DNA of 18,769 bases from Maribacter sp. (GTDB lineage: Bacteria > Bacteroidota > Bacteroidia > Flavobacteriales > Flavobacteriaceae): assembly GCA_003232155.1 (NCBI GenBank), contig QILY01000283.1, positions 1-18,769 of the forward strand. Direction: 5' to 3'. The position numbers and the translations under genes were made by a program. Positions 7,132 to 14,067 of this stretch are shown piece by piece. Position 1 is the first letter of the stretch. Every line of letters starts with the position of its first letter. The notes under the pieces were generated by a model. That model was not told the DNA's origin and did no database searches. It was given only the letters and a program-made list of their open reading frames with translations.

Positions 7132-7901
7132 TATACCAGTTCAATTTCAGATTGGTTATACGTACTTTGAATTTTCAATACTCTAGACCTGTGATTAACT
7201 ACTTCACCGATGATTATAATTGCAGGATTGGCCAATTGTTTCTTTGCTACTATAGCTTCAATGGTTGCTATTGTTCCTAAACCGACCTTTTCATCTGCTC
7301 TTGTACCGTTTTGAATAATAGCAATGGGTGTTTCTGATTTTCCTTCCTTTTTGAAAAGTTCTACTATTTGCTGTAGTTTTGACATTCCCATTAAAATCAC
7401 AACCGTCGCGCTTGATTTAGCAGCCAACTGAATATCATTTGACAGTTTGTGTTCTTTTGTAGTACCTGTAATTACCCAAAAACTCTCTGCCGAACCTCTC
7501 TTGGTCACGGGAATATTTTGAGCAGCGGGTACGGACAGACATGATGAAACTCCTGGGACCATAGCTACTACTAAGCCATACCCTGCTGCATATTCTATTT
7601 CTTCCGAACCTCTACCAAAAACGAAAGGATCTCCCCCTTTTAAACGAACTACATGTCCGCGACTTTTCGCCCGACTCACAATCAATTCATTAATTTGATC
7701 TTGCTGATATGAATAACAACCTCTTCGCTTGCCTACAAAAATTTGCTCTGCTTGAGCTGCATATTCCAACAATGCGGTATCAACCAAAGCATCATATAAA
7801 ACGACATCTGCTGCTTGTAAAACTTTGATTGCTTTTAAAGTGATTAATTCAACATCACCCGGACCAGCACCAACAACTGTTAGTTTTGCTTCATTATACA
7901 T
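7131..7901 (-). CDS. cobA: Uroporphyrinogen-III C-methyltransferase (SUMT)
   Basis: Methylates uroporphyrinogen III twice with SAM to give precorrin-2, the first committed step to siroheme. It is 256 residues, the usual size of a stand-alone SUMT. Motifs are VVGAGPGDVELITLKA (9-24), VGKRRG (56-61), RLKGGDPFVFGRGSEE (86-101), VPGVSS (115-120) and PVTKRGSAESFWVITG (131-146), covering the SAM- and substrate-binding loops. Its start overlaps the last eight bases of the siroheme reductase gene, so translation is probably coupled. It uses SAM, the end product of the methionine pathway in the same window. Confidence 0.95.
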   Translation of the reverse strand: MYNEAKLTVVGAGPGDVELITLKAIKVLQAADVVLYDALVDTALLEYAAQAEQIFVGKRRGCYSYQQDQINELIVSRAKSRGHVVRLKGGDPFVFGRGSEEIEYAAGYGLVVAMVPGVSSCLSVPAAQNIPVTKRGSAESFWVITGTTKEHKLSNDIQLAAKSSATVVILMGMSKLQQIVELFKKEGKSETPIAIIQNGTRADEKVGLGTIATIEAIVAKKQLANPAIIIIGEVVNHRSRVLKIQSTYNQSEIELV

Positions 7902-9984
7902 TTTCCAATTCTTTTTTCCTGAATAACTCCACCTTCGCCAAAAACTCTAATGCGCTATTCAAATAACTTTCTGCAAATTCTTTAGTAGGTTTATTTTTGT
8001 TTATTTGGAGTGTCAATTCTTCGAATCCACCATTGGTGTGCATTCTTCCCGATTTCAAGAATTTCTCGTCAAAGTCTTTAATAATACTACGGTGTGTATT
8101 CACTTTCACATTTTCTGAAGTTAACATGGCCTTGGCCGTGTTTATCATTGAAGAATAGGAATGATAGATACTTGCTGACCACTTACTCGATTCAAATGCC
8201 ACTTGGGCATTCTGTATTTTTTCCTGACTTTCTAAAAGTAAGGTTGCAATCAGGTCTATGACTACACCGGCACATTCGCCTATTCCGATCGCTTTTTCGT
8301 AGCGTTTTTCGGTTCCCCAATCGATAAAATCTTCTTGAGTTAAATTTTCAATATTGGTAAGTGGTTTTAGAAAATCATAGAAGTAATGTTCTCCTTTTTC
8401 AGCATAATAATCGGCATAGGTTCGACCATTTCCGTTGGCGTCAAAATCATCAAGAATCAAGCGCAATGCTTCCGGACCTTTTTTACTAGGCACTTTGACT
8501 ACTTTATCTGCAAAGCGTCCTTCGCCATTTCCAATATTTCCTCCACCTAATAACACCTGAAGAGCTGGAGCAACTAATTTATCTTTAGTTCGAATACTCA
8601 TCCCTTGAAAACCGATATTGGCCATGTTATGCTGACCACAGGCATTCATACAGCCACTTATCTTAATGACTACATCAGAATTGCTGATATACTGCGGGTA
8701 TTCTGCTTTTATAAGACGTTCTAATTCCTCAGCGATTCCGGTACTGCTAGAAATACCTAAATTACAAGTATCCGTTCCTGGGCAAGCGGTAATGTCTAAT
8801 GCTGTGTTGTAGCCTGTTTCAGCGAAGCCTAATTTTTTCAATTCTGTGTAGAAAAAAGGAACCAAATCTTCTCTAACATAGGGAATCAAAATATTTTGTC
8901 GTAATGATAATCGAATTTCACCCGCAGCATATTTTTCCACTAAGTTTGCTAGTAGCCTTGCTTTATCTGTATAGAAATCTCCTAACAAAACTTTGATTCC
9001 AATAGCTACGTAACCCCCTTGCTTTTGGGCCACCAAATTGGTTGATTTCCATTTTTCAAAAGCAATTTCATCTACTACTTCTACTTTCGGTGCACTCTCG
9101 TTCGATACCTTTATTTTTGGATAAGCTAATGCGTCAATAGGAAATATTTTATAAGGAACTGCCTCTTGCTCTTCAACTAAAAGTGTTCTGAACCCACCTA
9201 ATCCAACATCTTTTAATAAGAACTTCATTCTCGCTTTAGCCCTACTTTTACGCTCGCCATAGCGGTCAAAAACACGAATCACTCCATCCATCAAAGGAAT
9301 TATCTTTTCTGACGGAAGAAATTGGAAAAGTACATCTGCATGTCGCGGTTGTGAACCCAAACCACCGCCGAGCATCACTTTAAATCCTTTTACACTATCT
9401 TGAATTTTTGCAATAAAACCCAAATCATGCATATAGGAAAGTCCAGTATCAGCATCACTCGCAGAGAAAGAAACTTTGAACTTTCTACCCATTTCTTGAC
9501 TAATCGGGTTTCTCAAAAAGTACTTGAACAATGCCTCTGCATACGGAGAAACATCAAAAGGTTCGTCAACATCAATACCAGCAGTTTCGCTAGCCGTAAC
9601 GTTTCGAACGGTGTTTCCACAGGCTTCACGGAGCGTAACCTCATCTTTTTCTAGCTCTGCCCACAGCTCTGGAGTTCTATCTAAATCAACATAATGAATT
9701 TGAAGATCTTGGCGCGTTGTGATGTGCAAACGCCCTGTCGAATACTCATCAGAAACATCACAAATGCGATGTAACTGTTTTGAGGTTACTTTTCCGTACG
9801 GTAGTTTGATTCGAATCATTTGCACGCCTTGTTGACGCTGACCATAAACCCCACGAGCAAGTCTCAGACTTCGGAATTTTTCTTCATCCAAATCACCTTC
9901 TTTGAATTGGCGTATTTTACGCTCAAGTTCCAAAATATCATTTTCAACTACTGGGTTCTCTATTTCTGTTCTAAAACTTTGCAT
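7894..9984 (-). CDS. Siroheme [4Fe-4S] sulfite (or nitrite) reductase with C-terminal HEPN-like domain
   Basis: Reduces sulfite to sulfide, or possibly nitrite to ammonia, with six electrons from ferredoxin. It is 696 residues. Two siroheme/ferrodoxin-type halves are visible: ARGVYGQRQQG (43-53) and STGRLHITTRQD (82-93) in the first, GEIRLSLRQNILIP (355-368) in the second. The 4Fe-4S/siroheme ligands are C401 and C407 (TACPGTDTC) and C445 and C449 (SGCMNACGQHN). Residues after about 560 are not part of normal sulfite reductases: about 570-690 form a helical region with KWSASIYHSYSSMINTAKAM and THRSIIKDF, resembling HEPN domains. Neighbouring cys and siroheme genes favour sulfite over nitrite. 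The start at 9984 lies below a perfect 9-bp inverted repeat. Confidence 0.92.
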   Translation of the reverse strand: MQSFRTEIENPVVENDILELERKIRQFKEGDLDEEKFRSLRLARGVYGQRQQGVQMIRIKLPYGKVTSKQLHRICDVSDEYSTGRLHITTRQDLQIHYVDLDRTPELWAELEKDEVTLREACGNTVRNVTASETAGIDVDEPFDVSPYAEALFKYFLRNPISQEMGRKFKVSFSASDADTGLSYMHDLGFIAKIQDSVKGFKVMLGGGLGSQPRHADVLFQFLPSEKIIPLMDGVIRVFDRYGERKSRAKARMKFLLKDVGLGGFRTLLVEEQEAVPYKIFPIDALAYPKIKVSNESAPKVEVVDEIAFEKWKSTNLVAQKQGGYVAIGIKVLLGDFYTDKARLLANLVEKYAAGEIRLSLRQNILIPYVREDLVPFFYTELKKLGFAETGYNTALDITACPGTDTCNLGISSSTGIAEELERLIKAEYPQYISNSDVVIKISGCMNACGQHNMANIGFQGMSIRTKDKLVAPALQVLLGGGNIGNGEGRFADKVVKVPSKKGPEALRLILDDFDANGNGRTYADYYAEKGEHYFYDFLKPLTNIENLTQEDFIDWGTEKRYEKAIGIGECAGVVIDLIATLLLESQEKIQNAQVAFESSKWSASIYHSYSSMINTAKAMLTSENVKVNTHRSIIKDFDEKFLKSGRMHTNGGFEELTLQINKNKPTKEFAESYLNSALEFLAKVELFRKKELENV

Positions 9985-10029
9985 ACTTTTTTAGTGTCAA
10001 GGTGCTAGGCATCTATTTTATTAATCTTT

Positions 10030-10054
10030 AATTCCTATAGGATAAATAGGAATT
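10030..10054. promoter_or_regulatory. Operator-like inverted repeat upstream of the sulfite reductase operon
   Basis: AATTCCTAT, seven bases, ATAGGAATT: a perfect 9-bp dyad in the 118-bp gap between cysN and the reductase gene, about 45 bp before the start codon. The same CCTAT-N7-ATAGG core occurs at 13390-13412 and, imperfectly, at 13470-13492, upstream of the cysH operon. The shared spacing points to one dimeric regulator; the Rrf2 protein at 13598-14005 is the nearest candidate. Confidence 0.65.
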
Positions 10055-10102
10055 TATAAAACACTTATGTACTTATACCGTATAATGGTCTTTGCGAATA
10101 TC

Positions 10103-11350
10103 CTATTGTATAAACCCCGCTCCTACCGTACTATTTGATTGCGTATCAATCAGAATAAAAGAGCCATTGGTACGATGATCTTTAAAAGCATCGTAAAAAA
10201 TGGGTTTATTCAATTTAAAGGTTACTTGCGCTATATCATTCATACCTAAAACCTTAGTATCGGTATCAATGCCAGAATAATCAGGATTAATTTTATGATG
10301 AATATTATCCACTTTTGCCAATACCTTATTGACACCATGCTGTACGATGTATTTGCTGCCAAGAGTTAGATCTTGCGAATCCATCCAAGAAATTGTAGCT
10401 GTAAATTGTTTTTCAATACTAGGTAAATCGTCAACTTTTACCAACATATCTCCCCTACTTACATTGATTTCATCTTCTAAAGTAATGGTAACCGATGAAC
10501 GCCTTGAAGCAGTTTCATACTTTTTATCATAGAAATAAATCTCTTTAATTTTTGACTTGGTTTGTGATGGTAATGCCACTACCTCATCGCCTACACTCAA
10601 TTCACCACCATACACTTTACCAGCAAAACCTCTGAAATCGTGAAAATTTTCTGTTTTAGGACGAACTACATATTGTACTGGAAATCGTGGTGTTCCTATA
10701 TTAGAAACAGCAGCCAAATCTAGACCTTCCAAATGCTCCAATAAGGTTTCACCCTTGTACCAAGAAGTGTTTGCCGATTTATTGACCACATTATCTCCTT
10801 TTAAAGCGCTAACCGGAATAAACGTAATTTTCTGTCCTTGATAATCACGTTTCTCTATCAACTGTTCGAAATCAGCTTTTATTTCATTGTATCTTTCTTC
10901 AGAGAAGTCTACCAAATCCATTTTATTAATGGCCACTACAACCTCTTTGATTCGCAAAAGATTATTGATGAAAAAATGTCGATTGGTTTGTTCGATAACT
11001 CCCTTTCTTGCATCAATCAAAATAATTGCTGCTTGTGAAGTCGAAGCTCCCGTTACCATATTTCGAGTATATTCTACGTGACCAGGCGTATCTGCAATGA
11101 TATAACTCTTGGTGGCTGTTGAAAAATATATGTGGGCTACATCAATCGTAATGCCCTGTTCTCGCTCTGCAACCAAACCGTCAGTTGCCAAAGAGAAATC
11201 TAAATAATCATATCCCTTTTGTTTACTCGTTTTTTCAATAGCCTCTAGTTTATCGGTTGTTAATGATTTTGTATCATACAATAACCTGCCTATCAAGGTG
11301 CTTTTACCATCATCTACGCTTCCTGCTGTTGCTATTTTTAGTACTTCCAT
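10103..11350 (-). CDS. cysN: Sulfate adenylyltransferase GTPase subunit (CysN)
   Basis: GTP-hydrolysing subunit of ATP sulfurylase, which with CysD makes adenosine 5'-phosphosulfate from sulfate and ATP. From the ATG at 11350 it is 415 residues. Nucleotide-binding motifs are AGSVDDGKST (9-18), DTPGH (87-91), INKMD (141-145) and a later PVSALKGDNV. The frame stays open 24 codons further upstream to 11422, but those codons are heptad-repeat sequence, and homology begins at MEVLKIATAGSVDD, so I rejected the longer start. There is no fused APS kinase domain at the C-terminus. An 84-bp repeat-filled gap separates it from cysD; these genes are normally closely spaced. Confidence 0.95.
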   Translation of the reverse strand: MEVLKIATAGSVDDGKSTLIGRLLYDTKSLTTDKLEAIEKTSKQKGYDYLDFSLATDGLVAEREQGITIDVAHIYFSTATKSYIIADTPGHVEYTRNMVTGASTSQAAIILIDARKGVIEQTNRHFFINNLLRIKEVVVAINKMDLVDFSEERYNEIKADFEQLIEKRDYQGQKITFIPVSALKGDNVVNKSANTSWYKGETLLEHLEGLDLAAVSNIGTPRFPVQYVVRPKTENFHDFRGFAGKVYGGELSVGDEVVALPSQTKSKIKEIYFYDKKYETASRRSSVTITLEDEINVSRGDMLVKVDDLPSIEKQFTATISWMDSQDLTLGSKYIVQHGVNKVLAKVDNIHHKINPDYSGIDTDTKVLGMNDIAQVTFKLNKPIFYDAFKDHRTNGSFILIDTQSNSTVGAGFIQ

Positions 11351-11361
11351 TTTGGTTGCTT

Positions 11362-11430
11362 GTTGTCGGTTGATGGTTGTCGGTTTGCTATTTTCGTTTT
11401 TCTGTGAACGAACAACCAACAACTGTCAAC
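11362..11430. repeat. Paired heptad repeats between cysD and cysN
   Basis: Left arm 11362-11384 (GTTGNNN heptads; identical over 23 bases to the reverse complement of 4118-4140), about 26 bases of AT-rich spacer, then right arm 11411-11430 in inverted orientation. It has the same arm-spacer-arm plan as the four-helix-bundle element but contains no gene. Confidence 0.7.
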
Positions 11431-11434
11431 CCTA

Positions 11435-12334
11435 TTAAAAGTATCCTTGTTGTTTTCTTTTTTCCATAGCCGCTTCTGACCGTTTGTCATCGATTCGAGC
11501 TCCTCTTTCTGATATTGTTGAATCTCTAATTTCTTGCACTACAGATTCAATGTCAGCCGCTTCTGAAAAGACAGCTGCTGTACAACTCATATCACCTACG
11601 GTTCTAAACCGCACCATTCTTTCCAATACCTCTTCGTCATCTTCTTGGAATACATAATCAGAATGCGACCAAATCAGTCCGTCTCTTAAAAACACCTTTC
11701 GTTTGTGTGCAAAGTAGATGGATGGGATTTCCATTTCCTCTTTTTCGATATACGACCAAACATCTAATTCCGTCCAGTTGGAAATTGGAAAAACGCGAAC
11801 GTTTTGTCCCAATTCAATTTGTCCGTTTAACATATCGAATAATTCAGGGCGTTGGTTACGTTCATCCCATTGACCAAAATCATCGCGAACGGAAAAAATA
11901 CGTTCTTTAGCCCTTGCTTTTTCTTCGTCTCTTCGTGCACCACCAATGCATGCGTCGAACTTAAATTCTTCAATAGCGTCTAATAACGTGGTAGTTTGAA
12001 GTGAGTTTCGACTGGAATATTTTCCAGATTCTTCCTTAACTTTACCAGCATCAATAGAATCTTGAACATTTCTGACAATGAGTTCCAATCCTAATTCTTC
12101 TACCAATCGATCCCGAAATTCTATAGTTTCTGGAAAGTTGTGACCTGTGTCAATATGCATTAGTGGAAAAGGAATTTTCGCTGGCCAAAATGCTTTTTGT
12201 GCTAAACGAACCAATGTTATCGAATCTTTACCTCCAGAAAATAAAAGTACAGGCTTCTCGAATTGAGCAGTAACCTCTCTAAAAATATAGATGGCTTCAT
12301 TTTCTAAAGGATTAATATGTGATGTATCTTTCAT
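11435..12334 (-). CDS. cysD: Sulfate adenylyltransferase small subunit (CysD)
   Basis: Catalytic ATP-pyrophosphatase-fold subunit of ATP sulfurylase, 299 residues, the usual length. The PP-loop is FSGGKDSIT (32-40). It is followed by the conserved LMHIDTGHNFPETIEFRD segment, by GGARRDEEKARAKERIFSVRD in the middle, and by the typical KQQGYF C-terminus. Works as a complex with CysN downstream. It is separated from cysH upstream by 137 bp of heptad repeats and from cysN by another repeat block, but the coding sequence itself is clean. Confidence 0.96.
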   Translation of the reverse strand: MKDTSHINPLENEAIYIFREVTAQFEKPVLLFSGGKDSITLVRLAQKAFWPAKIPFPLMHIDTGHNFPETIEFRDRLVEELGLELIVRNVQDSIDAGKVKEESGKYSSRNSLQTTTLLDAIEEFKFDACIGGARRDEEKARAKERIFSVRDDFGQWDERNQRPELFDMLNGQIELGQNVRVFPISNWTELDVWSYIEKEEMEIPSIYFAHKRKVFLRDGLIWSHSDYVFQEDDEEVLERMVRFRTVGDMSCTAAVFSEAADIESVVQEIRDSTISERGARIDDKRSEAAMEKRKQQGYF

Positions 12335-12348
12335 AATAATGCAAATGG

Positions 12349-12468
12349 TTGTCCGTTGTCCGTTGTCCGTTGTCCGTTGTCCGTTGTCCGTTAATAGCTA
12401 TGTTTTTTATTTAACAACCATTAACCAACAACTGTCAACCAACAACTGTCAACCAACAACTGTCAACT
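12349..12468. repeat. Heptad repeat block between cysH and cysD
   Basis: Left arm: six perfect tandem copies of GTTGTCC plus three bases (12349-12393). Middle: an AT-rich spacer. Right arm: three tandem copies of a 14-mer, AACCAACAACTGTC, plus AAC (12424-12468), the inverted orientation of the same heptad family. This makes up almost all of the 137-bp intergenic gap. Copy number probably varies by slippage. Confidence 0.85.
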
Positions 12469-12471
12469 AAA

Positions 12472-13095
12472 TTAGGTATGTAAACCGCATTCTCGATTTT
12501 CTAAAACCTTGGTGGGATCAAAATATGCATGTTCGTTCGGTAAATTTCTTTGTGCTAGGTAGGTATCAAGTTGAGCATCGTTCCAATGATAAAATGGGCA
12601 TATTTTTAATACCCCATCTGTACTCAAACTTAAAATATCTAATGAATCTCTATGTGCGGTTTGACCCTTACGCAAATTTGTAAACCACACATCAGGTTGA
12701 TGCGCAGCCATCGCTCTTCTAAATGGTTCTAATTTTACTTGTTCTGTAAATTCGGCATGTTTTGGATCGTCAATTTGAGGTATTCCAAGTACTACATCTC
12801 TATGTGCTGTAGTTTGTTGAGGTACATATAAATCAATGTTCAGCTTTAAAATAGCTATTAACTCTTCGGCATGTTTATAGGTATTCAGCGTATTGTAACC
12901 GGTGTCACACCATACTACAGGTATTTCGTTTTTTACTTCAGAAACTGCATACAAAATCGCAACCTCATACGGTCGAAAGTTAGTAGTAACTACTGCTTTC
13001 TTAGCGTTCTTTACCGCCCATGAAATAATTTCAACAGGGGAAATACCCTTAAACTGGTAATTTAATTTTGCGATTTGTTGTTCTGTAAATATCAT
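12472..13095 (-). CDS. cysH: APS/PAPS reductase (CysH family), cluster-less type
   Basis: Reduces activated sulfate (PAPS or APS) to sulfite using thioredoxin or glutaredoxin. It is 207 residues, slightly short for the family. Features are the PP-loop-like stretch VVTTNF (35-40), VWCDTGYNTLNTY (61-73), a WFTNLRKGQTAHR segment (137-149), and the C-terminal ECGLH motif (202-206) with catalytic Cys203. The only cysteines are C63, C166 and C203, so the CC...CxxC ligands of iron-sulfur APS reductases are absent. That favours the PAPS type, yet no APS kinase gene is in the window. It follows DUF2061 by 10 bp. Confidence 0.9.
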   Translation of the reverse strand: MIFTEQQIAKLNYQFKGISPVEIISWAVKNAKKAVVTTNFRPYEVAILYAVSEVKNEIPVVWCDTGYNTLNTYKHAEELIAILKLNIDLYVPQQTTAHRDVVLGIPQIDDPKHAEFTEQVKLEPFRRAMAAHQPDVWFTNLRKGQTAHRDSLDILSLSTDGVLKICPFYHWNDAQLDTYLAQRNLPNEHAYFDPTKVLENRECGLHT

Positions 13096-13105
13096 GCCTT
13101 TTGTT

Positions 13106-13369
13106 TTATTTACCCCACTTTACCATATTCCAAAGACGTTCGTGAAAAAAATACAATACCATTTTAGTTAAAAAATCTATGGATGCAATTGATGCGGCTA
13201 ACGCTATTTCACCAGTTAACAAATACGATATAAGTAGGGTATCAAGGGTTCCAATAACCCTCCAACTTAAAGCTTTAGCAATACTTCGAATGGGTTTTTC
13301 AGATTTTTTATCATCGTCAAAGGTTGATTTTGTTACCTTTTTATCTAAAATTAACTGATCAGCAATCAT
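13106..13369 (-). CDS. DUF2061 small membrane protein
   Basis: An 87-residue protein of unknown function. After a charged N-terminus (1-25), the DUF2061-like region covers about 26-80, starting RSIAKALSWRVIGTLDTLLISYLL and ending VLYFFHERLWNMVKWG. It is consistent with two short membrane helices (about 40-52 and 54-75). First gene of the operon with cysH, cysD and cysN, and directly below two operator-like repeats. Its position suggests a part in sulfate uptake or assimilation, but this is only guilt by association. Confidence 0.8.
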   Translation of the reverse strand: MIADQLILDKKVTKSTFDDDKKSEKPIRSIAKALSWRVIGTLDTLLISYLLTGEIALAASIASIDFLTKMVLYFFHERLWNMVKWGK

Positions 13370-13389
13370 GTTTTTATTTATAAATCTAT

Positions 13390-13412
13390 TATCCTATAGA
13401 TTTAATAGGATA
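13390..13412. promoter_or_regulatory. Operator-like inverted repeat, proximal to DUF2061-cysH operon
   Basis: TATCCTAT, seven bases, ATAGGATA: a perfect 8-bp dyad only about 21 bp upstream of the DUF2061 start codon. A bound protein here would block either transcription or an early elongation complex, so repression is the simpler reading. Confidence 0.65.
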
Positions 13413-13469
13413 TTTAAAAATAGAACTTATTCCAGAATCAAACGTTAAAAACAATATAAAAAATATAAT

Positions 13470-13492
13470 TATCCTATAGATTTAGTAGGTTA
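13470..13492. promoter_or_regulatory. Operator-like inverted repeat, distal copy
   Basis: TATCCTAT, the same seven-base spacer, then GTAGGTTA: 6 of 8 arm positions pair. It lies 80 bp upstream of the proximal copy and is probably a weaker second site for the same regulator. I see no convincing promoter boxes that fix its position relative to the transcription start. Confidence 0.5.
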
Positions 13493-13597
13493 ATTAAAAA
13501 TAGCTATAATTTGTACTAATATCTTAGTGTTTGGTACAATTCATTTCGAATTTAATAATGGGAAATATCTTGGATTACAAAAGAAGTTGGAAACGTA

Positions 13598-14005
13598 TTA
13601 AACTAAGTCTGCTAGCGTACTGTTTCTATATACCGCAAGATTAGCATCTCGCACCTTTAGCATTAATTTGTTGACTGAGCAAGATTTCTCATCTGGGCAA
13701 TCATCACACTTCTCGTAGAAATTAAGGCTAACACATGGCACCATGGCTATCGGTCCTTCCAAGACGCGCATAACATCTGTCATTAAAACCTCTTTCGGAT
13801 CTTTTATAAGGTAGTATCCCCCTCCCTTTCCTTTTTTGGAACCCAAAAAACCAGTTTTTCTAAGAGAGAGCAAAATACTTTCTAAAAACTTTTGTGAAAT
13901 ATTTTCCTGCTTTGCAATCTCTGCAATTTGTACAGGCTCTTTCTCCTTTCGTGAAGCTAGAAAAGTAAGTGCTTTTAATCCGTATTTTGTCTTTTTGGAC
14001 AGCAT
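13598..14005 (-). CDS. Rrf2-family transcriptional regulator with four cysteines
   Basis: A 135-residue DNA-binding protein of the Rrf2 family, which includes IscR, NsrR and the cysteine regulator CymR. The winged helix-turn-helix spans about 1-70 (KTKYGLKALTFLA, ISQKFLESILLSLRKTGFLGSKKGKGGGYYL). C-terminal cysteines are C91, C100, C103 and C109 (C-X8-C-X2-C-X5-C), near where IscR and NsrR bind an iron-sulfur cluster. It lies between the methionine-precursor genes and the sulfate operon, and close to three copies of a shared dyad, making it the best candidate to control them. The ATG at 14005 is 62 bp after the sulfhydrylase stop; an ATCCTAT half-site (14047-14053) lies in that gap. Redox or Fe-S sensing is inferred from the cysteines only. 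Confidence 0.88.
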   Translation of the reverse strand: MLSKKTKYGLKALTFLASRKEKEPVQIAEIAKQENISQKFLESILLSLRKTGFLGSKKGKGGGYYLIKDPKEVLMTDVMRVLEGPIAMVPCVSLNFYEKCDDCPDEKSCSVNKLMLKVRDANLAVYRNSTLADLV

Positions 14006-14067
14006 AGGGCTAAGATAGGGAAAATTAGTATTCTCGTTAGACCAAATAGGATTTTACAAGTAATCAA

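Larger units (their letters stand above)
13389..13503. repeat. Duplicated 35-bp direct repeat carrying the operator
   Basis: 13389-13423 and 13469-13503 match at 32 of 35 positions and lie exactly 80 bp apart in the leader of the DUF2061-cysH operon. Each copy holds one CCTAT-N7-TAGG dyad followed by a TTAAAAATAG tail. The second copy has diverged in the distal half-site. Confidence 0.8.

Noticed and set aside
7894..8290. Stand-alone HEPN toxin
   Set aside because: The HEPN-like region is in the same open frame as the reductase, with no separate start or partner antitoxin gene.
10073..10085. TTATAC-C-GTATAA palindrome as a further operator
   Set aside because: Its sequence and spacing differ from the CCTAT-N7-ATAGG dyads; short AT palindromes are expected by chance here.
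11351..11422. 24-codon N-terminal extension of CysN
   Set aside because: The codons are heptad repeat sequence and CysN homology begins at the ATG at 11350.
12349..12468. CRISPR-like array
   Set aside because: Units are 7 or 14 bp, directly abutting with no spacers, in inverted halves; no cas genes are near.
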